64,000 nt of DNA, taken from the NCBI RefSeq assembly GCF_900089455.2, contig NZ_LT907988.1:1674001-1738000 (forward strand), given 5' to 3'. Both the position numbers and the translations under genes were made by a program. Below, piece by piece: positions 8,822-18,490 of this stretch (position 1 is the first letter of the stretch; every line of letters starts with the position of its first letter). The stretch is from Orrella dioscoreae (lineage in GTDB: Bacteria; Pseudomonadota; Gammaproteobacteria; Burkholderiales; Burkholderiaceae_B). The notes under the pieces were generated by a model. The model saw only the letters and a list, made by a program, of their open reading frames with translations, ran no database searches and was not told the DNA's origin.

Positions 8822-10080
8822 TGCGCGACCAGATGGCGGATGCGGATGGCCGCGGGCGGATGGCTGTCGTAGAACGCCGAGTGCACGGGATCGGGGGTCA
8901 GGGTGGCGGCATTGTCGTCATACAGCTTGACCAGGGCGGACACCAGGTAGTCGGCGCGGCTTTGTTCGGCCGCGTAGCGGTCGGCCTGGAACTCGTCCTT
9001 GCGCGAGAACCAGCTGCCCAGCGGCGTGAAGGGGAAGGTGAAGACCGGCAGCACCAGGAAGAACAGGATGAGCGCCATGGCGTCGTTGCGCGCGGCGAGC
9101 TGGGGCAGCACGCCCAGCCCGGTATAGAACCAGACCTGCTGGCCCAGCCAGCCGAGCAGCGCGAAGACGGCCAGCGCGCCGCCCAGGCTGATGACGATGC
9201 GCTTGATGATGTGGCGGTGCTTGAAGTGGCCCAGTTCGTGGGCCAGCACGGCCTCGATCTCGTCGCCATTGAGCTTGGAGAGCAGCGTGTCGAAGAACAC
9301 GATGCGGCGGGATTTGCCGAAACCCGTGAAGTAGGCGTTGCCATGGGCGGAGCGGCGCGAGCCGTCCATCACGAACAGGCCGTTGATGGAAAAGCCGCAG
9401 CGTTGGGCCAGGCGGTTGATGCGGTCGGCCAGTTCAGGGTCGGCCAGCGGCGTGAACTTGTTGAAGAGCGGGGCGATGACCGTCGGGAAAATCAGCAGGA
9501 TCAGCAGGTTGAATGCCGCCCACACCGCCCAGGCCCACAACCACCACAGATGGCCGGCGCTGGCCATCAGCCAAAGCACCACGGCTGCCAGCGGCAGGCC
9601 CAGCAGTGCCGACACCAGCGTGCCCTTCAGCAGGTCCGACAGGAACAGGCCCGGCGTCATGCGGTTGAAGCCGAAGCGGGCTTCCAGCCGGAACTGGCGG
9701 TAGAGCGTGAAAGGCAGCCCCAGCGCGCCCAGCAGCAGGGCGACCAGGGTGATCAGGAGCAACTGGCGCGGCAGGTCGGCGCTGACCCAGTGCGCGGCAA
9801 GCTGGTCCAGCGCCTGCAGGCCGCCCAGCAGCGTCAGACCCACCAGGACGGCCGCGTCGAAGAGCCGCTCGATCATGCCCAGCCGCACACGCGCCACGGT
9901 GTAGTCGGCTGCGCGCTGGTGGCTGTGCAGGCCGATGCGCGACGCGAACTCGTCCGGCACCTGTGCGCGGTGCGAGGACACATGGCGGGTCTGGCGCGTG
10001 GCCAGCCAGAACTTGAGCATCACGTCCAGCGCGAGCATGGCCACGAAGAACAGGGAGAAGAGGGGAAGTGACGGTTGCAT
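8818..10080 (-). CDS. Ste24-like M48 membrane metalloprotease
   Basis: This 420-residue integral membrane protein carries the zinc motif HELGH (281-285), preceded by EAVLA and followed by HFKHRH, typical of CAAX-protease-1 (Ste24) relatives of M48. At least five hydrophobic segments are visible, including a strongly hydrophobic stretch at about 165-195. It is distinct from HtpX, which is also in this window. It probably takes part in membrane protein quality control, but its substrate is unknown. It is divergent from orn with only 44 bases between the starts. Confidence 0.88.
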   Translation of the reverse strand: MQPSLPLFSLFFVAMLALDVMLKFWLATRQTRHVSSHRAQVPDEFASRIGLHSHQRAADYTVARVRLGMIERLFDAAVLVGLTLLGGLQALDQLAAHWVSADLPRQLLLITLVALLLGALGLPFTLYRQFRLEARFGFNRMTPGLFLSDLLKGTLVSALLGLPLAAVVLWLMASAGHLWWLWAWAVWAAFNLLILLIFPTVIAPLFNKFTPLADPELADRINRLAQRCGFSINGLFVMDGSRRSAHGNAYFTGFGKSRRIVFFDTLLSKLNGDEIEAVLAHELGHFKHRHIIKRIVISLGGALAVFALLGWLGQQVWFYTGLGVLPQLAARNDAMALILFFLVLPVFTFPFTPLGSWFSRKDEFQADRYAAEQSRADYLVSALVKLYDDNAATLTPDPVHSAFYDSHPPAAIRIRHLVAQ

Positions 10081-10124
10081 GCGGCCTGTGTGTGCGAAAA
10101 TCCGGCGTTTTATAGGCGAATTAT

Positions 10125-10676
10125 ATGGCTCTGAATGAAAACCGCCTGATCTGGCTCGACATGGAAATGACGGGCCTGGATCCCGAGAAGGAACGCATCA
10201 TCGAGGTGGCGGTCGTCGTGACCGAGCCCGATCTCACCGTGGTGGCCGAAGGCCCCGTGCTGGTCATCCACCAGTCCGACGCCCTGCTGGACGCCATGGA
10301 CAGCTGGAACAAGGGCACCCACGGCAAAAGCGGCCTCATCGACAAGGTGAAGGCATCCACCGTGGACGAGGCGCAGGCGGAGGACCTCCTCATCGCCTTC
10401 CTGTCCGAGCACGTGCCCGCCGGCAAGTCGCCGCTGTGCGGCAACACCATCAGCCAGGACCGCCGCTTCATGTTCCGCTACATGCCGCGTTTCGAGGCGT
10501 TCTTCCACTACCGCAACCTGGATGTCAGCACCTTGAAGGAGCTGGCCCGCCGCTGGCGTCCCGACGTCTACAAGGGTTTCGACAAGAAGAGCCGCCACGA
10601 GGCCCTGGCCGATATCTACGAGTCGATCGAAGAGCTCAAGTACTACCGCGAGCACTTCCTGCGCGTCACGCCGTAG
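10125..10676 (+). CDS. orn: Oligoribonuclease (DEDDh 3'-5' exoribonuclease)
   Basis: The 183-residue protein degrades two- to five-base RNA ends, including pGpG from c-di-GMP turnover. The first acidic pair is D12/E14 in [28 protein letters not shown] and [10 protein letters not shown] supply the later Asp and the His of the DEDDh site. Length matches the family. The 3' end overlaps the convergent MATE gene by 11 bases. Confidence 0.97.
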   Translation: MALNENRLIWLDMEMTGLDPEKERIIEVAVVVTEPDLTVVAEGPVLVIHQSDALLDAMDSWNKGTHGKSGLIDKVKASTVDEAQAEDLLIAFLSEHVPAGKSPLCGNTISQDRRFMFRYMPRFEAFFHYRNLDVSTLKELARRWRPDVYKGFDKKSRHEALADIYESIEELKYYREHFLRVTP

Positions 10677-12099
10677 TCGCGGTGGCCGTTGGCGCCGCCA
10701 CCGCGTGGCGGCGCACCACGTTGCGATACAGGCCATGCATCAGCACCGCCGCCAGCAACAGGCCCAGCGCGGCCAGTATCCACATGGCGCCGGCGCCGAC
10801 AGGCGTGCCGGGCAGGACGTTCTGCTGCCAGCCGGCCAGTGCGCCCGCCTGCGGACCGAAACCCAGCCACCAGCCGCCCACCAGGCCCAGGCCTGCCAGG
10901 GCCAGCGCCTGGATCAGCATGGGCACGAAGGCGACCTTGTAGGCGCGCAGCAGGTAGGCATGCACGCACTGCATCGCGTCGGCCAGGTGGAAGGCGAAGA
11001 TGACCGGCATGAGCGACAGCGTGATGGCGGCGACCTGCGTGTCGCTGGTGTAGGCGCGCACGATGTTGCCGCTCAGCCCGGCCAGCAGGCCCACTGTCAG
11101 CACGGCGCCGGCCAGGGCAACCAGCACGGCCATGCCGCCGGTGCGGCGCGCCAGCAGGCCATTGCCTGCGCCGATGGCCTGTGCAACCAGTGACGCGCCG
11201 GCCACGCCGATGGCCATGGGCATCATGTAGGTCAGCGCGGCCAGGTTCGACAGGATCTGGTGGCCGCCCGACACCACCGTGCCCTCGCGGGCGATCAGCA
11301 GCGCCATGAAGGTGAAGGCGCAGACCTCGATGAGATACGAACCGCCCATGGGCAGGCCCAGCCGCAGCAGGGTGCGCAGGGATTCCCATTGCGGACGGCC
11401 CAGGGTGGGGGCGAAGCGGCGGAAATGGCTGTCATGGCGCAGCAGCCAGAGCGCGACGGCCAGGCTGGTCCAGTAGACGATGGCCGAGGAAATGCCGGCG
11501 CCCACCGCGCCCAGCGCGGGCAGCCCGAACTTTCCATAGATCAGCAGCCAGTTGCACAGGGCCTTCAGGCACACGCCGCCCAGGTTGATGGCCATGACCA
11601 CCTTGGGGCGCGAGATGGCCGTCCCGAATGCGTAGACCGTCCGGAACACGAGCGCGGCGGGCAAGGCCACCAGCAGTGCCTGCAGGTAGTGCCGGATGCG
11701 CTCGCGCACTTCCGGCGCCACGTCACCCGAGAAGGACAGCCAGACGTCGGGGAAGCAGAGCAGGAGTCCGCCCGCCGCCGACAGGCCCAGGGCCAGCCAG
11801 ACGCCTTGGCCCCAGGCGCGTCCCGCCTCGTGCAGGCGGCCGGCGCCATAGTGCTGGGCGATGATGGGGATCAGGGCGTGGATCACGCCCATGAGCGACA
11901 CGAAGACCGTCAGGTAGATGGAGACGCCCAGCGACATGGCCGCCAGGTCGGTGGGGCTGGCGTGGCCGGTCATGGCGGTGTCGAGCACGCCGAAGGCGAT
12001 GCCCGCCCACTGGCTGATCAGGACGGGCCAGGCCTGGCGCAGGATATTGCGCAGGACGGCGCCCGTGCTGGCGCCGCCTGTGTCAGCCAGGGCGTTCAT
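10666..12099 (-). CDS. MATE-family multidrug/cation efflux transporter
   Basis: The 477-residue protein has the twelve-segment MATE layout in two halves. The N terminus ([24 protein letters not shown]) matches NorM-like proteins, and [15 protein letters not shown] marks the second half. It should exchange Na+ or H+ for organic cations; the substrate cannot be read. The ATG overlaps the stop of the upstream glycosyltransferase gene (ATGA), so the two are probably co-transcribed. Confidence 0.92.
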   Translation of the reverse strand: MNALADTGGASTGAVLRNILRQAWPVLISQWAGIAFGVLDTAMTGHASPTDLAAMSLGVSIYLTVFVSLMGVIHALIPIIAQHYGAGRLHEAGRAWGQGVWLALGLSAAGGLLLCFPDVWLSFSGDVAPEVRERIRHYLQALLVALPAALVFRTVYAFGTAISRPKVVMAINLGGVCLKALCNWLLIYGKFGLPALGAVGAGISSAIVYWTSLAVALWLLRHDSHFRRFAPTLGRPQWESLRTLLRLGLPMGGSYLIEVCAFTFMALLIAREGTVVSGGHQILSNLAALTYMMPMAIGVAGASLVAQAIGAGNGLLARRTGGMAVLVALAGAVLTVGLLAGLSGNIVRAYTSDTQVAAITLSLMPVIFAFHLADAMQCVHAYLLRAYKVAFVPMLIQALALAGLGLVGGWWLGFGPQAGALAGWQQNVLPGTPVGAGAMWILAALGLLLAAVLMHGLYRNVVRRHAVAAPTATATTA

Positions 12100-13826
12100 C
12101 GTGCCGACGGCAGCCGCAGCAGGCGGAACACTTCATGGCGGTCGGCGCGGCGCGCGCCTTCCCACAGCACGACAGGGTTGTCGCTGTGCGCGGCCGTGCC
12201 GTCGCGCAGGGCTTCGCGCGACGTCTGCTGCAGCACCAGCGTGCAGCGGGAGTCATACGTGAAGCTCAGCTTGTCGAACACCAGGAAGGACGCGCGCTGG
12301 CCGCTGCCCAGGCTGAGCCCACGCACGCATTCGCCGGGCTGCCGGTGGGTCTGGATGGCCTGGGCCAGTTCGGTGGAAACGGCACGGTAGCTGCGCGCGT
12401 AATCCACCGGCGGCATCCACAGCAGCACCAGCAGGAGCCAGGTGGCGCCCAGGCCGCAAGCCGAAAGCACGGTGCCGCGCCACAGGGCGGCGGGGCGGGT
12501 GCGCAGGCGCCAGCTGACCAGCGCGAACCAGGCGGCGGTCACGCCCAGCGCGAGCAGCGTGGCAAGCCAGGAAATGGATGGCTCGAATCCTGCCGTCTGG
12601 CGGGCAATGTTGTGCGCGATCTTGGGGGGCACGCCGAAATGCAGGGCCACCCACCCCAGCCAGACGGTGGCCAGGGTCAGGGAAAAGCACATCACCGCGA
12701 ACCAGTCCAGCGTGTTGATCACGCCTCGGCGCAGCGTGGGCAGCGCGAAGGCGGCCAGCACGGCGCAGGGGACGACGAGCAGGATGAACTCGGGCTCGGA
12801 CGGCTGCTGCATGAAAGGCAGCACGAGCAGCACGCCGGCCATCAGCGCGCCGGGCAGCAGGATGTGCGGCGCGGCGATCCAATTGCGCCAGCGCCACAGC
12901 GCCAGGAAGGCAAGCGGCCAGGTCGGCCACAGGAACCAGGGCAGGTCACGCAAGGTGCGGCCGATATCGCGCAGCGTGGGAAGGCCGAAGACCGACTCGT
13001 TCCATTGGCGCCAGCTGCGCATCCAGTAGTCGCCTTCCTGCGAGGCGGGCAGCCACCACAGCAGCACCAGCGTCAGCGCGAGCAGCAGCGGCCACATCAG
13101 CCAGCGCCGGGCCGCCCACAGCGCGCTGTGCGGCTGGAAGGCGAGGGGGATGGCGATGAGGATGGGCAGCGCGCCCGGCCAGGCCCGGGTCAGGAAGGCG
13201 GCAGCCAGCGCGAGGCCGAGCACGGTGGCCCCCAGGGCGGGCTTGTCCAGCATCCGGGCCAGGGCGTAATAGGCCAGCGCCTGGAACGCCATGATGGCGG
13301 GCACTTCGGATGTCTCGTGGGTGCGCCACAGGATGCCGGCCGTGGCAATGAGCAGCAGCAAGGACGCGTCGGCCAGCATGCGGCCATAGTCGCGCACGGT
13401 GGGTTCGCCGCCGAAAGGCAGGGCAAGCGGCTGGGCTTCCTTGCGGCGGCCCAGCAGGTAGGTGCCGTACCAGAGCGACCAGGCGGTCAGGCCGAACCAC
13501 AGGATGTTGGGCACGCGCGCAGCGGGAATCTCGCCCATGAGCGGCGCCAGCAGCCAGACGCTGATGGCGCCGACCCAGGTGATCAGCGGGCCATCCTGGG
13601 CATAGGCCAGGTGGCCCACCTGCGGCAGCAGCCAGGCGCGGCTGCCTTCCTGCAGGGCGGTCAGCATGGTGGCCACCCCGACGACGTCGTCGGTTTTCCA
13701 GGGGTCGCGCAGGAACAGCCCGGCCAGGATATAGACCAGGGAGAGGCCGACCAGGATGTACCGGGGCAGCTTGACGGTCGCCGTGGCGGTCAGCCGGGCG
13801 GGGGTGGAGCGCGATGCAGGAGACAC
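12096..13826 (-). CDS. ArnT-like membrane glycosyltransferase (GT39/GT83 type)
   Basis: This roughly 576-residue protein has about twelve membrane segments and a luminal acidic motif WKTDD shortly after the first one, as in polyprenyl-phosphate-sugar transferases of the PMT/ArnT class. The C-terminal quarter is soluble. Acceptor and sugar are unknown; lipid A or another envelope glycan is possible. GTG 13826 is the only start candidate close to the first membrane segment; the open frame runs much further upstream through rpmE2 antisense sequence, which I reject. There is no Shine-Dalgarno sequence. Confidence 0.78.
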   Translation of the reverse strand: MSPASRSTPARLTATATVKLPRYILVGLSLVYILAGLFLRDPWKTDDVVGVATMLTALQEGSRAWLLPQVGHLAYAQDGPLITWVGAISVWLLAPLMGEIPAARVPNILWFGLTAWSLWYGTYLLGRRKEAQPLALPFGGEPTVRDYGRMLADASLLLLIATAGILWRTHETSEVPAIMAFQALAYYALARMLDKPALGATVLGLALAAAFLTRAWPGALPILIAIPLAFQPHSALWAARRWLMWPLLLALTLVLLWWLPASQEGDYWMRSWRQWNESVFGLPTLRDIGRTLRDLPWFLWPTWPLAFLALWRWRNWIAAPHILLPGALMAGVLLVLPFMQQPSEPEFILLVVPCAVLAAFALPTLRRGVINTLDWFAVMCFSLTLATVWLGWVALHFGVPPKIAHNIARQTAGFEPSISWLATLLALGVTAAWFALVSWRLRTRPAALWRGTVLSACGLGATWLLLVLLWMPPVDYARSYRAVSTELAQAIQTHRQPGECVRGLSLGSGQRASFLVFDKLSFTYDSRCTLVLQQTSREALRDGTAAHSDNPVVLWEGARRADRHEVFRLLRLPSAR

Positions 13827-13932
13827 AGGCGTAATGTAACCGCAGGGTCGAAAAAAAGGACGGGGCAGAGGCCCCCGGGGACGGGCCTGGGAGGCCGGCG
13901 GAATGCGCGCAGGGCCTAAGGCGGGTCGGGAG

Positions 13933-13964
13933 GAAAAAAAGGCAGCCTGTCGGCTGCCTTTTTT
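13933..13964. terminator. Bidirectional intrinsic terminator after rpmE2
   Basis: GGCAGCC (13941-13947) and GGCTGCC (13952-13958) are flanked by A7 on the left and T6 on the right, so the hairpin can stop transcription both ways. Its main user is rpmE2 on the minus strand. Confidence 0.88.
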
Positions 13965-14026
13965 CTTGCTGGCACCCGTGTTGCGGCGCCTGGGCGCGCG
14001 CAGGGGGTGCTCGGCGATGCCAGGAT

Positions 14027-14299
14027 TCAGCCCTGGGCAGCAGCCTTCTTCGTGCCGGCGGTGCGGGCGAAGCGGGCGCGGAACTTCTCGACGCGGCCGG
14101 TCTCGACGATGCGGGTCTGGGCGCCGGTGTAGAAGGGGTGCGATTCCGAGGTCACGTCGCACTTGAACAGCGGATAGGTCTTGCCGTCGAGTTCGATCGT
14201 TTCACGCGAGTTCAGGGTGGAACGGGTGATGATCTTGCTGCCGGTGATGAGGTCGTGGAAGACCACTTCACGGTATTCGGGGTGGATGCCTTCTTTCAT
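14027..14299 (-). CDS. rpmE2: 50S ribosomal protein L31 type B
   Basis: The 90-residue protein begins [20 protein letters not shown] and contains [15 protein letters not shown], matching type B L31. The CxxC zinc cysteines of type A are missing. ATG 14299 is chosen; a longer frame upstream has no L31 similarity. In other bacteria type B L31 replaces type A when zinc is scarce, but I see no Zur box here, so it may be the standard L31. Confidence 0.95.
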   Translation of the reverse strand: MKEGIHPEYREVVFHDLITGSKIITRSTLNSRETIELDGKTYPLFKCDVTSESHPFYTGAQTRIVETGRVEKFRARFARTAGTKKAAAQG

Positions 14300-14567
14300 G
14301 GGATCGTCCTGGGGTTGGGCGGGTCGCCAGCCTGGCACGCCTTGGTTCCCGGGGCGACATCGCTGTCGCAATGCCTGGGAGGCGCCGCCGCGCGCCGGGA
14401 TCATCAGGGATGGATCACGGCGCTGCGACATGAAACCTGGCCACGTATCCTGTGGGCTGGAAAAGTCAACCGTGGATTCTAGCATGGGGTTCCTGCCCGG
14501 GGAAGCCGCCATGTGGGGCGCAGGGCAGGCCAGGGCAGGAATGTGGCGTCGGGGCATCATGCCGGTG

Positions 14568-15242
14568 TTACATCAGGCCAAGCTCGGCCATGGAGATCGC
14601 CTGGCCGGCGCCAACCACCAGGTGGTCGAGCAGGCGGACGTCCACCAGCGCCAGCGCCTGGCGCAGTTGGCGGGTGAGGCGCTCGTCGGCAGCGCTGGGC
14701 TGGGGCGAGCCGGACGGGTGGTTGTGGGTCAGGATGAGCGCGGCGGCATGGTGGCGCAGGGCCGCGCGCACGACTTCCCGGGGGTAGACGGACGCCTGCG
14801 ACAGGGTGCCGCGCGACAGCTCCTCGGCGGCGATCAGCCGCAACTGGTTGTCCAGGAACAACGCCATGCAGTGTTCCACCTTGCGGTGGCCGAGCAGCGC
14901 GATGCAGTAGTGCTTGACCCGCTCGGGCTGGCTGAGGGTGCTGCCCTGGGTCAGGGCCTCTTCCGTGGCGCGCCGGGCCAGTTCCAGCACGGCCGCCAGC
15001 TGGCAGGCCTTGGCCTGACCCAGGCCGCCTTGCGACAGCAGGGCGGCCAGGTCGGCCGACAGCAATGGCCGCAGGCCGCCGAAGTGGCCAAGCAGGCTGC
15101 GGCCCATCTCGACGGCGCTGCGCCCGGCCACGCCGGTGCGCAGCATGATGGCCAGCAATTCGGCATCCGTCAGGACCTGCGCGCCGTGGCGTAAAAGACG
15201 CTCGCGCGGGCGTTCTGCGGGCGGGGGAAGCGATCGGGCCAT
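14568..15242 (-). CDS. radC: RadC-family JAMM metalloprotein
   Basis: The 224-residue protein (normal RadC length) has the helix-hairpin-helix-like N-terminal half and the JAMM metal motif [14 protein letters not shown] near the C terminus, preceded by a conserved E in the deubiquitinase-like fold. Its biochemical role in bacteria is unresolved despite the name. ATG 15242 is chosen because it gives the typical [17 protein letters not shown] start. It is divergent from the FKBP gene with 47 bases between. Confidence 0.94.
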   Translation of the reverse strand: MARSLPPPAERPRERLLRHGAQVLTDAELLAIMLRTGVAGRSAVEMGRSLLGHFGGLRPLLSADLAALLSQGGLGQAKACQLAAVLELARRATEEALTQGSTLSQPERVKHYCIALLGHRKVEHCMALFLDNQLRLIAAEELSRGTLSQASVYPREVVRAALRHHAAALILTHNHPSGSPQPSAADERLTRQLRQALALVDVRLLDHLVVGAGQAISMAELGLM

Positions 15243-15289
15243 GGAGGCTTTAAAATCAGGGTTTGGTAACCGCGTTACGGTGACAGATT

Positions 15290-15766
15290 TTGACCGCCAG
15301 CCCCGCCCCCGAGAACATTTTGGTCCGTCCGGATTCCTACCTGACCCTGCACTACCGCATCGTGCTGGCGTCCGGTCCCGGAGAGGATTCCGTCTTTGCC
15401 GACACCTTCGATGGCCGGCCCGCCACGCTGCAGCTGGGCAGCGGGCAGTGGGCGCCCGGCATGGAGGCGGCACTCATCGGCCAGCCCGAAGGCGCGCGCT
15501 TCAGCTTCACGTTGCCGCCTGCCCAGGCCTACGGCGACCGCAATCCCGAGCTGGTGCAGATCGTCAGCCGCGAGATGCTGGCTCGCCACGCGGGTCCCGA
15601 TACGACCTTCGATCCGGGCGACATGGTGGAATTCCCCGCGCCTGACGGCTCGCGCTATTCCGGCGTGCTGAAGGAGCTGCGCGACGAGTCTGCCGTCTTC
15701 GATTTCAACCATCCGCTCGCCGGCACGGCCTTGCGGGTGGATGTGGCCATCCTGGGGGTGCTCTGA
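15290..15766 (+). CDS. FKBP-type peptidyl-prolyl isomerase (SlpA-like)
   Basis: The 158-residue protein has the FKBP core ([38 protein letters not shown]) with the inserted flap of SlpA/SlyD-type isomerases. It should catalyse prolyl isomerisation or chaperoning in the cytoplasm. The only plausible start is TTG at 15290, with no strong ribosome site. The stop overlaps the ispH ATG by one base (TGATG). The slpA-ispH pairing is common in proteobacteria. Confidence 0.9.
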   Translation: MTASPAPENILVRPDSYLTLHYRIVLASGPGEDSVFADTFDGRPATLQLGSGQWAPGMEAALIGQPEGARFSFTLPPAQAYGDRNPELVQIVSREMLARHAGPDTTFDPGDMVEFPAPDGSRYSGVLKELRDESAVFDFNHPLAGTALRVDVAILGVL

Positions 15767-16761
15767 TGACTGTCGAAGCCAAGATCGAAGGCGCCGAGAT
15801 CATGCTGGCGCAGCCGCGCGGCTTCTGTGCCGGCGTGGACCGCGCCATCGAGATCGTCGACCGGGCGCTGGTGCTGCATGGCGCGCCCATCTACGTGCGC
15901 CACGAGATCGTCCATAACCGCTATGTCGTGGAAGACCTGCGCGGCAAGGGCGCCATCTTCATCGACGAACTGCACGAGGCGCCCGCCGGCGCCATCGTGG
16001 TGTTCTCCGCGCATGGCGTCTCGCAGGCGGTGCGCCGCGAGGCGGCCGAGCGCCAGCTCCAGATCTTCGATGCCACCTGCCCCCTGGTCACCAAGGTGCA
16101 TATCGAGGTGTCGCGCATGCGCGCGGCTGGCCGCGAGATCATCATGATCGGCCACAAGGGCCATCCGGAAGTCGAGGGCACGCTGGGCCAGGCCGATGGG
16201 GGCATGCACCTGGTCGAGACGGTCGAAGACGTGCATGGCCTGCAGGTGGCGGACCCCGAGAACCTGGCCTACGTCACGCAGACCACCTTGTCGGTGGACG
16301 ATGCGGCGGCGGTGTCTAGTGCCCTGAAGGCGCGCTTCCCCTCCATCGTCGAGCCCAAGAAGAGCGACATCTGCTATGCCACCCAGAACCGCCAGGACGC
16401 GGTCAAGGTGCTGGCGCCGGCGTGCGACCTGGTGCTGGTGGTCGGCAGCCCCAACAGCTCGAACTCCAACCGCCTGCGCGAAGTGGCCGAGCGCCGCGGC
16501 ACGCCCGCCTATCTGATCGACGGCGCGCATGCCATCGATCCGGCCTGGCTGGAGGGGCGCTCGCGTATCGGCATCACGGCGGGGGCGTCGGCGCCCGAGA
16601 TCCTGGTGCGGCAGGTCATCGACCGGTTGAAGGAGTTGGGCGCGGTGTCGGTGCGCAAGATGCCCGGGCTGGAAGAGAACGTCTCGTTCCCGCTGCCCAA
16701 GGGGCTGTCCGACAAGTCCATGGCGCAGGCCGCTGGCACCGCGCCGGCCGCCGAGGGTTGA
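15766..16761 (+). CDS. ispH: 4-hydroxy-3-methylbut-2-enyl diphosphate reductase IspH
   Basis: This 331-residue iron-sulfur enzyme makes IPP and DMAPP in the last MEP-pathway step. The three cluster cysteines are C21 ([11 protein letters not shown]), C105 ([11 protein letters not shown]) and C203 ([11 protein letters not shown]). The motif [17 protein letters not shown] is conserved. It is translationally coupled to the FKBP gene. dxs and ispA occur later in the window. Confidence 0.98.
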   Translation: MTVEAKIEGAEIMLAQPRGFCAGVDRAIEIVDRALVLHGAPIYVRHEIVHNRYVVEDLRGKGAIFIDELHEAPAGAIVVFSAHGVSQAVRREAAERQLQIFDATCPLVTKVHIEVSRMRAAGREIIMIGHKGHPEVEGTLGQADGGMHLVETVEDVHGLQVADPENLAYVTQTTLSVDDAAAVSSALKARFPSIVEPKKSDICYATQNRQDAVKVLAPACDLVLVVGSPNSSNSNRLREVAERRGTPAYLIDGAHAIDPAWLEGRSRIGITAGASAPEILVRQVIDRLKELGAVSVRKMPGLEENVSFPLPKGLSDKSMAQAAGTAPAAEG

Positions 16762-16835
16762 CCCTCCCCGGGCTGTGTTGCGGGTTGCATTCCTTGTTCC
16801 GGCATGTGGGCCGGGCGTCCTGATGGCAGGTCTTC

Positions 16836-17483
16836 ATGCTGCAGCTCTATAGCTACTCCCTCAGTTCCGCGGCCTACCGGGTGCGGATCGCATTGAACCT
16901 GAAGGCCTTGCCGCACGAGACGGTGCCCATCCATCTGCGCAAGGAGGGCGGCCAGCAGTTGCAGGCGGCCTACCGGGCCGTCAATCCGGCGGCGCTCGTG
17001 CCTGCATTGGTCGATGGCGACCTGACCTTGAGCCAGTCGCTGGCCATCATCGAATACCTGGAAGACACGCACCCGCAGCCCGCGCTGCTGCCGGCGGATC
17101 CGGCCGGGCGTGCGCGCGTGCGCGCGCTGGCGCTGTCCATCGCGTGCGACATCCATCCCTTGAACAACCTGCGGGTGTTGAAGTACCTGAAGAATGAATT
17201 GGGGGTGCAGGACGCGGCGCGCGACGACTGGTATCGCCATTGGGTGATGCTGGGCCTGGACGCGTTCGAGGCCGAGCTGGCGCGCTCGCCCGTGCAGGGC
17301 GCCTTCTGCCATGGCGACACGCCCACGCTGGCGGATATCTGCCTGGTGCCGCAATTGGCCAATGCGCGGCGTGTCGATTGCGACCTGTCCGGGCTGGTGC
17401 GCATCCTGCGCATCGAGGCGGCCTGCCAGGCGTTGCCGGCCTTTGCGAAGGCAGCGCCCGCCTTGCAGTCCGACGCGGGTTGA
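16836..17483 (+). CDS. maiA: Maleylacetoacetate isomerase / zeta-class glutathione transferase
   Basis: The 215-residue protein has an N-terminal thioredoxin fold with the zeta-class motif SSAAYRVRIALNLK, where the SSxxxRVR serine binds glutathione, and a helical C-terminal domain. It isomerises maleylacetoacetate in tyrosine or gentisate catabolism. No partner catabolic gene is adjacent, so the exact substrate is inferred. It is followed by a strong terminator. Confidence 0.88.
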   Translation: MLQLYSYSLSSAAYRVRIALNLKALPHETVPIHLRKEGGQQLQAAYRAVNPAALVPALVDGDLTLSQSLAIIEYLEDTHPQPALLPADPAGRARVRALALSIACDIHPLNNLRVLKYLKNELGVQDAARDDWYRHWVMLGLDAFEAELARSPVQGAFCHGDTPTLADICLVPQLANARRVDCDLSGLVRILRIEAACQALPAFAKAAPALQSDAG

Positions 17484-17507
17484 GCGAACGGGGCGTAGCG
17501 GAAATGG

Positions 17508-17539
17508 AAAAGGGGCAGTCCGTGAGGACTGCCCCTTTT
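17508..17539. terminator. Bidirectional terminator between maiA and tRNA-Thr
   Basis: A perfect ten-pair stem GGGGCAGTCC (17512-17521) / GGACTGCCCC (17526-17535) with loop GTGA has A4 before and T4 after. It can end maiA on the plus strand and tRNA-Thr on the minus strand. Confidence 0.92.
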
Positions 17540-17554
17540 GTCTTGCTTTTATCT

Positions 17555-17630
17555 TGGTGCCGGCAATAGGAGTCGAACCTACGACCTTCGCATTACGAAT
17601 GCGCTGCTCTACCAACTGAGCTATGCCGGC
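17555..17630 (-). tRNA. tRNA-Thr (anticodon CGT)
   Basis: The minus strand folds as a 76-base tRNA with acceptor GCCGGCA/TGCCGGC, D-arm GCTC/GAGC, anticodon loop TTCGTAA (CGT, reading ACG), T-loop TTCGACT and encoded CCA. Position 27/43 is a G-A mismatch in the anticodon stem. Confidence 0.96.
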
Positions 17631-17723
17631 GAAGCCATGCATTCTAGCACGATCTTTTGTCGCGTGTCGAAAGTCGGCAATGAAAGAAAGCGGGCGCCGC
17701 AGGTCGAAGTTTTTCTCCTCGAT

Positions 17724-17753
17724 TTGCGCACCTTCGAAAAATAGTGCTATTAT
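17724..17753 (+). promoter_or_regulatory. Promoter of tRNA-Asn
   Basis: TTGCGC (17724-17729) and TATTAT (17748-17753) are separated by 18 bases, placing the start a few bases before the mature tRNA. The surrounding stretch is A/T-rich compared with the genome. Confidence 0.7.
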
Positions 17754-17767
17754 CTCGCTTCTCCAAT

Positions 17768-17843
17768 TCCCCGATAGCTCAGTCGGTAGAGCGACGGACT
17801 GTTAATCCGCAGGTCACTGGTTCGAACCCAGTTCGGGGAGCCA
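17768..17843 (+). tRNA. tRNA-Asn (anticodon GTT)
   Basis: The 76-base cloverleaf has acceptor TCCCCGA/TCGGGGA, D-arm GCTC/GAGC, anticodon loop containing GTT, T-loop TTCGAAC, discriminator G and encoded CCA. Confidence 0.97.
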
Positions 17844-17850
17844 AGATTTC

Positions 17851-17883
17851 AAAAGGGCGAACGCTTCAGGCGTTCGCCCTTTT
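17851..17883 (+). terminator. Intrinsic terminator of tRNA-Asn
   Basis: A 14-pair stem, including four A-T pairs at its base, spans 17851-17864 and 17870-17883 with a five-base loop. It starts eight bases after the tRNA CCA and ends in T4. Confidence 0.93.
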
Positions 17884-17955
17884 GCCTTTCTGTGTCTCTG
17901 GTCGCATAAATCCATGCGCGACACATCCAGGCGCTGCATCCTCTGGACGCTACCT

Positions 17956-18168
17956 CTACGCCAACGCCATCCGATTGTGATCCGTCGTCGGCGCCACATT
18001 GCGGCGCAAGCGGTTGCGGTACGCCGCCTTGGCTCATGGAGCCGTTGGTCCGTCAGCGCGAGCGCCTGCTCGGTCTGGGCGCGCAGGCGTTTCGGCCACT
18101 TCTTGCGCACGAGCGGGCTGGCCGTCGGGCATGATGATCGCGAACGCCTCGCCGCCCAGGTTTGTCAG
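17956..18168 (-). pseudogene. Decayed GGDEF (diguanylate cyclase) domain fragment
   Basis: On the minus strand three short reading frames in order resemble the end of a GGDEF domain: LTNLGGEAFAIIMPDG followed by ARAQEVAE (motif GGDEF changed to GGEAF), then RLRAQTEQALAL, then AKAAYRNRLRRNV ending at TAG 17956. At least two frameshifts and loss of the usual SIGVA segment separate them. No start or N-terminal part exists; the fragment begins right after the stop of the upstream small gene. I read it as a relic with no enzyme activity. The 321 bases from 17844 to 18164 hold only the tRNA terminator and this relic. Confidence 0.6.
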
Positions 18169-18434
18169 ACGTCCGCGTCGTCGTCCTCGTCGCCGTCCAG
18201 GGTGTCGTAGCCGGTCCAGGTAAGACGCCAGCGCGTATCCACGACTGCGTCCATGCGCGTGACCAGGCCTGCGTCCTCCATGATGTGCAGGTGGTGCAGC
18301 ACCCGTTCTTCGGAAATGGCGTCGGCGCCGGGGTGTTGCACGGCCGCCACCACTTCCGCGGTGCTGAGCCAGGCGGCCGGCGCGTCGCGCAGGCCTCCCA
18401 GGATGGTGACGACCAGGTCGAATTCTCGTTGCAT
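18165..18434 (-). CDS. DUF2513-like small winged-helix protein (uncertain)
   Basis: This 89-residue protein begins MQREFDLVVTILGGLRD and continues with a helix-rich middle (EERVLHHLHIMEDAGLVTRM) and RWRLTWTGYDTLD. The pattern resembles DUF2513 proteins, which look like small winged-helix folds and often occur on mobile DNA. The assignment is from memory of the pattern, not from a search. The last residues are acidic (DGDEDDDADV). The ATG is clear but lacks a strong ribosome site. The GGDEF relic begins immediately after its stop, so the gene may have arrived by the event that truncated the cyclase. Confidence 0.55.
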   Translation of the reverse strand: MQREFDLVVTILGGLRDAPAAWLSTAEVVAAVQHPGADAISEERVLHHLHIMEDAGLVTRMDAVVDTRWRLTWTGYDTLDGDEDDDADV

Positions 18435-18490
18435 GGCTGGAAACTCCGCTGGGCAGGCGCTGGAGGAGGGGCGCGAGCCCGGTTAAGACA

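Noticed and set aside
12096..14162. 688-residue version of the glycosyltransferase frame
   Set aside because: The extra 112 residues are Arg/Pro-rich, run antisense-like through rpmE2 in another frame and cross its terminator; the first membrane segment lies just after GTG 13826.
17538..17980. Open frames across the tRNA-Thr and tRNA-Asn genes (RITNALLYQLS and IAQSVERRTVNPQ segments)
   Set aside because: These peptides are translations of tRNA sequence and are common false genes.
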